A DNA stretch of 64,000 nucleotides from Amycolatopsis tolypomycina. GTDB taxonomy: Bacteria > Actinomycetota > Actinomycetes > Mycobacteriales > Pseudonocardiaceae. A model generated the notes under the pieces. The model did not search any database. It saw only the letters and a program-made list of their open reading frames with translations, and was not told the origin of the DNA. The stretch is taken from the NCBI RefSeq assembly GCF_900105945.1, contig NZ_FNSO01000004.1, positions 7,506,001 through 7,570,000 on the forward strand. The letters are read 5' to 3'. Positions 63,415 to 64,000 of the stretch are shown here, one piece after another (position 1 is the first letter of the stretch; the number at the start of each line of letters is the position of its first letter). Both the position numbers and the translations under genes were made by a program.

Positions 63415-64000
63415 TCCGCGTCATGCTCGTCGACGACCACCCCGTCGTCCGCGAAGGCCTCCGCGGCATGCTCGAAGCGGAACCGGACCTCACGGTCGTC
63501 GGCGAAGCGGGCTCCGGCGACGAAGCCGTCGCGCTCGACCGGGTCGCCGCCCCCGACGTCGTGCTGATGGACCTGCGGATGCCCGGCCTCGACGGCGTCG
63601 GCGCGACCAAGCGGATCCTGCGCGAGCAGCCCGGCCGCCGGATCGTGGTGCTGACGACGTACGAGACGGACGCGGACATCCTGCGCGCGGTGGAGGCCGG
63701 CGCGTCGGGCTACCTGCTGAAGGACGCCTCGCGCGCGGAGCTGGCGAACGCGATCCGCGCGGCGGCCCGCGGGGAGACGGTGCTGGCACCGTCGGTGGCC
63801 GGGAAGCTGGTCAACCGGGTCCGCAACCCGGAGCCGCAGCCGCTGTCGGCCCGCGAGGTGGAGGTGCTGCGGCTGGTCGCCACGGGCGGGACCAACGCCG
63901 ACATCGGCCGCGCCCTGCACATCAGCGAGGCGACGGTGAAGACCCACCTGCTGCGGGTGTTCGGCAAGCTCGGCGTCTCCGACCGCACGGCCGCGGTGAC
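63411..64000 (+). CDS. NarL/FixJ-type response regulator (3' end cut by window edge)
   Basis: About 196 residues are visible from TTG 63411, which overlaps the kinase stop (TTGA). Receiver domain: VMLVDDHPVVREGL with the acidic pair, the phospho-acceptor in DVVLMDLRMPGLDG, and GYLLKDASRAEL with the lysine. A LuxR-type helix-turn-helix follows (LSAREVEVLRLVATGGTNAD then ISEATVKTHLLRVFGKLGV). Only the last few residues are missing. Likely controls the exporter upstream. Confidence 0.93.
   Translation, partial: MIRVMLVDDHPVVREGLRGMLEAEPDLTVVGEAGSGDEAVALDRVAAPDVVLMDLRMPGLDGVGATKRILREQPGRRIVVLTTYETDADILRAVEAGASGYLLKDASRAELANAIRAAARGETVLAPSVAGKLVNRVRNPEPQPLSAREVEVLRLVATGGTNADIGRALHISEATVKTHLLRVFGKLGVSDRTAAV

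Overview
The window is high-GC actinobacterial DNA, most likely from the Pseudonocardiaceae and probably Amycolatopsis. That placement is an inference. It rests on an S-(hydroxymethyl)mycothiol dehydrogenase, an actinobacterial-type integration host factor, an EphD-like hydrolase/SDR fusion, many TetR regulators, frequent GTG/TTG starts and ATGA/GTGA gene overlaps. I see no rRNA, tRNA, CRISPR array, prophage or biosynthetic megacluster. It reads as chromosomal housekeeping and accessory sequence carrying three insertion sequences.

Layout. 1-5.3 kb (mostly minus strand): a large ATP-binding LuxR-type regulator cut by the left edge, an SRPBCC/VOC pair and two exported proteins of unknown function. 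5.6-9.9 kb: a phosphopantetheinyl transferase, an isochorismate synthase, mIHF and a fatty-acid-CoA ligase. 10-13 kb: a three-gene sugar-type ABC importer. 13.0-14.4 kb: a complete ISAs1-type element. 14.5-15.3 kb: a Tn10-TetR-like regulator with a near-canonical tetO operator, divergent from a tiny membrane protein. 15.4-20.3 kb: metallophosphoesterase, thioesterase, C39-like peptidase, and an AhpD-like protein beside a frameshifted SigJ-type sigma factor. 20.4-25.9 kb: mycothiol-dependent formaldehyde dehydrogenase with a GGCT-fold partner, then an AGPS-like oxidase, TetR and GlpD cluster. 26.0-28.9 kb: an XRE regulator, membrane protein and ABC exporter operon. 29.4-33.9 kb: photolyase, citrate synthase, PfkB kinase and TetR. 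34-36.4 kb: acyl-CoA dehydrogenase and two Uma2 paralogues. 36.5-38.8 kb: amidohydrolase, TetR and VOC protein. 39.0-40.0 kb: IS982-type element. 40.0-46.6 kb: GNAT/aldose epimerase pair, TetR with two tandem MBL hydrolases, two lipoproteins and an MFS exporter. 46.7-47.7 kb: IS5-type element. 47.7-52.2 kb: PdxH, an NCS1 permease with a cysteine-rich tail, TetR and a secreted lipase. 52.3-56.6 kb: a compact ureABCFGD operon. 56.9-64 kb: a second citrate synthase behind a short upstream reading frame, TetR with an EphD-like fusion, and an ABC exporter fused by overlaps to a NarL-type two-component system that runs off the right edge.

How it works together. Most units are small operons of two to six genes joined by 1-4 nt overlaps, commonly with a TetR repressor divergent from or upstream of its likely target. 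Several of these show palindromic or repeated operators. Convergent gene ends and operon ends are closed by long, nearly perfect hairpins. All three insertion sequences sit in or directly beside such a hairpin. The IS5-type element splits the right arm of a 20-bp stem that becomes perfect again when the element and its 3-bp duplication are removed.
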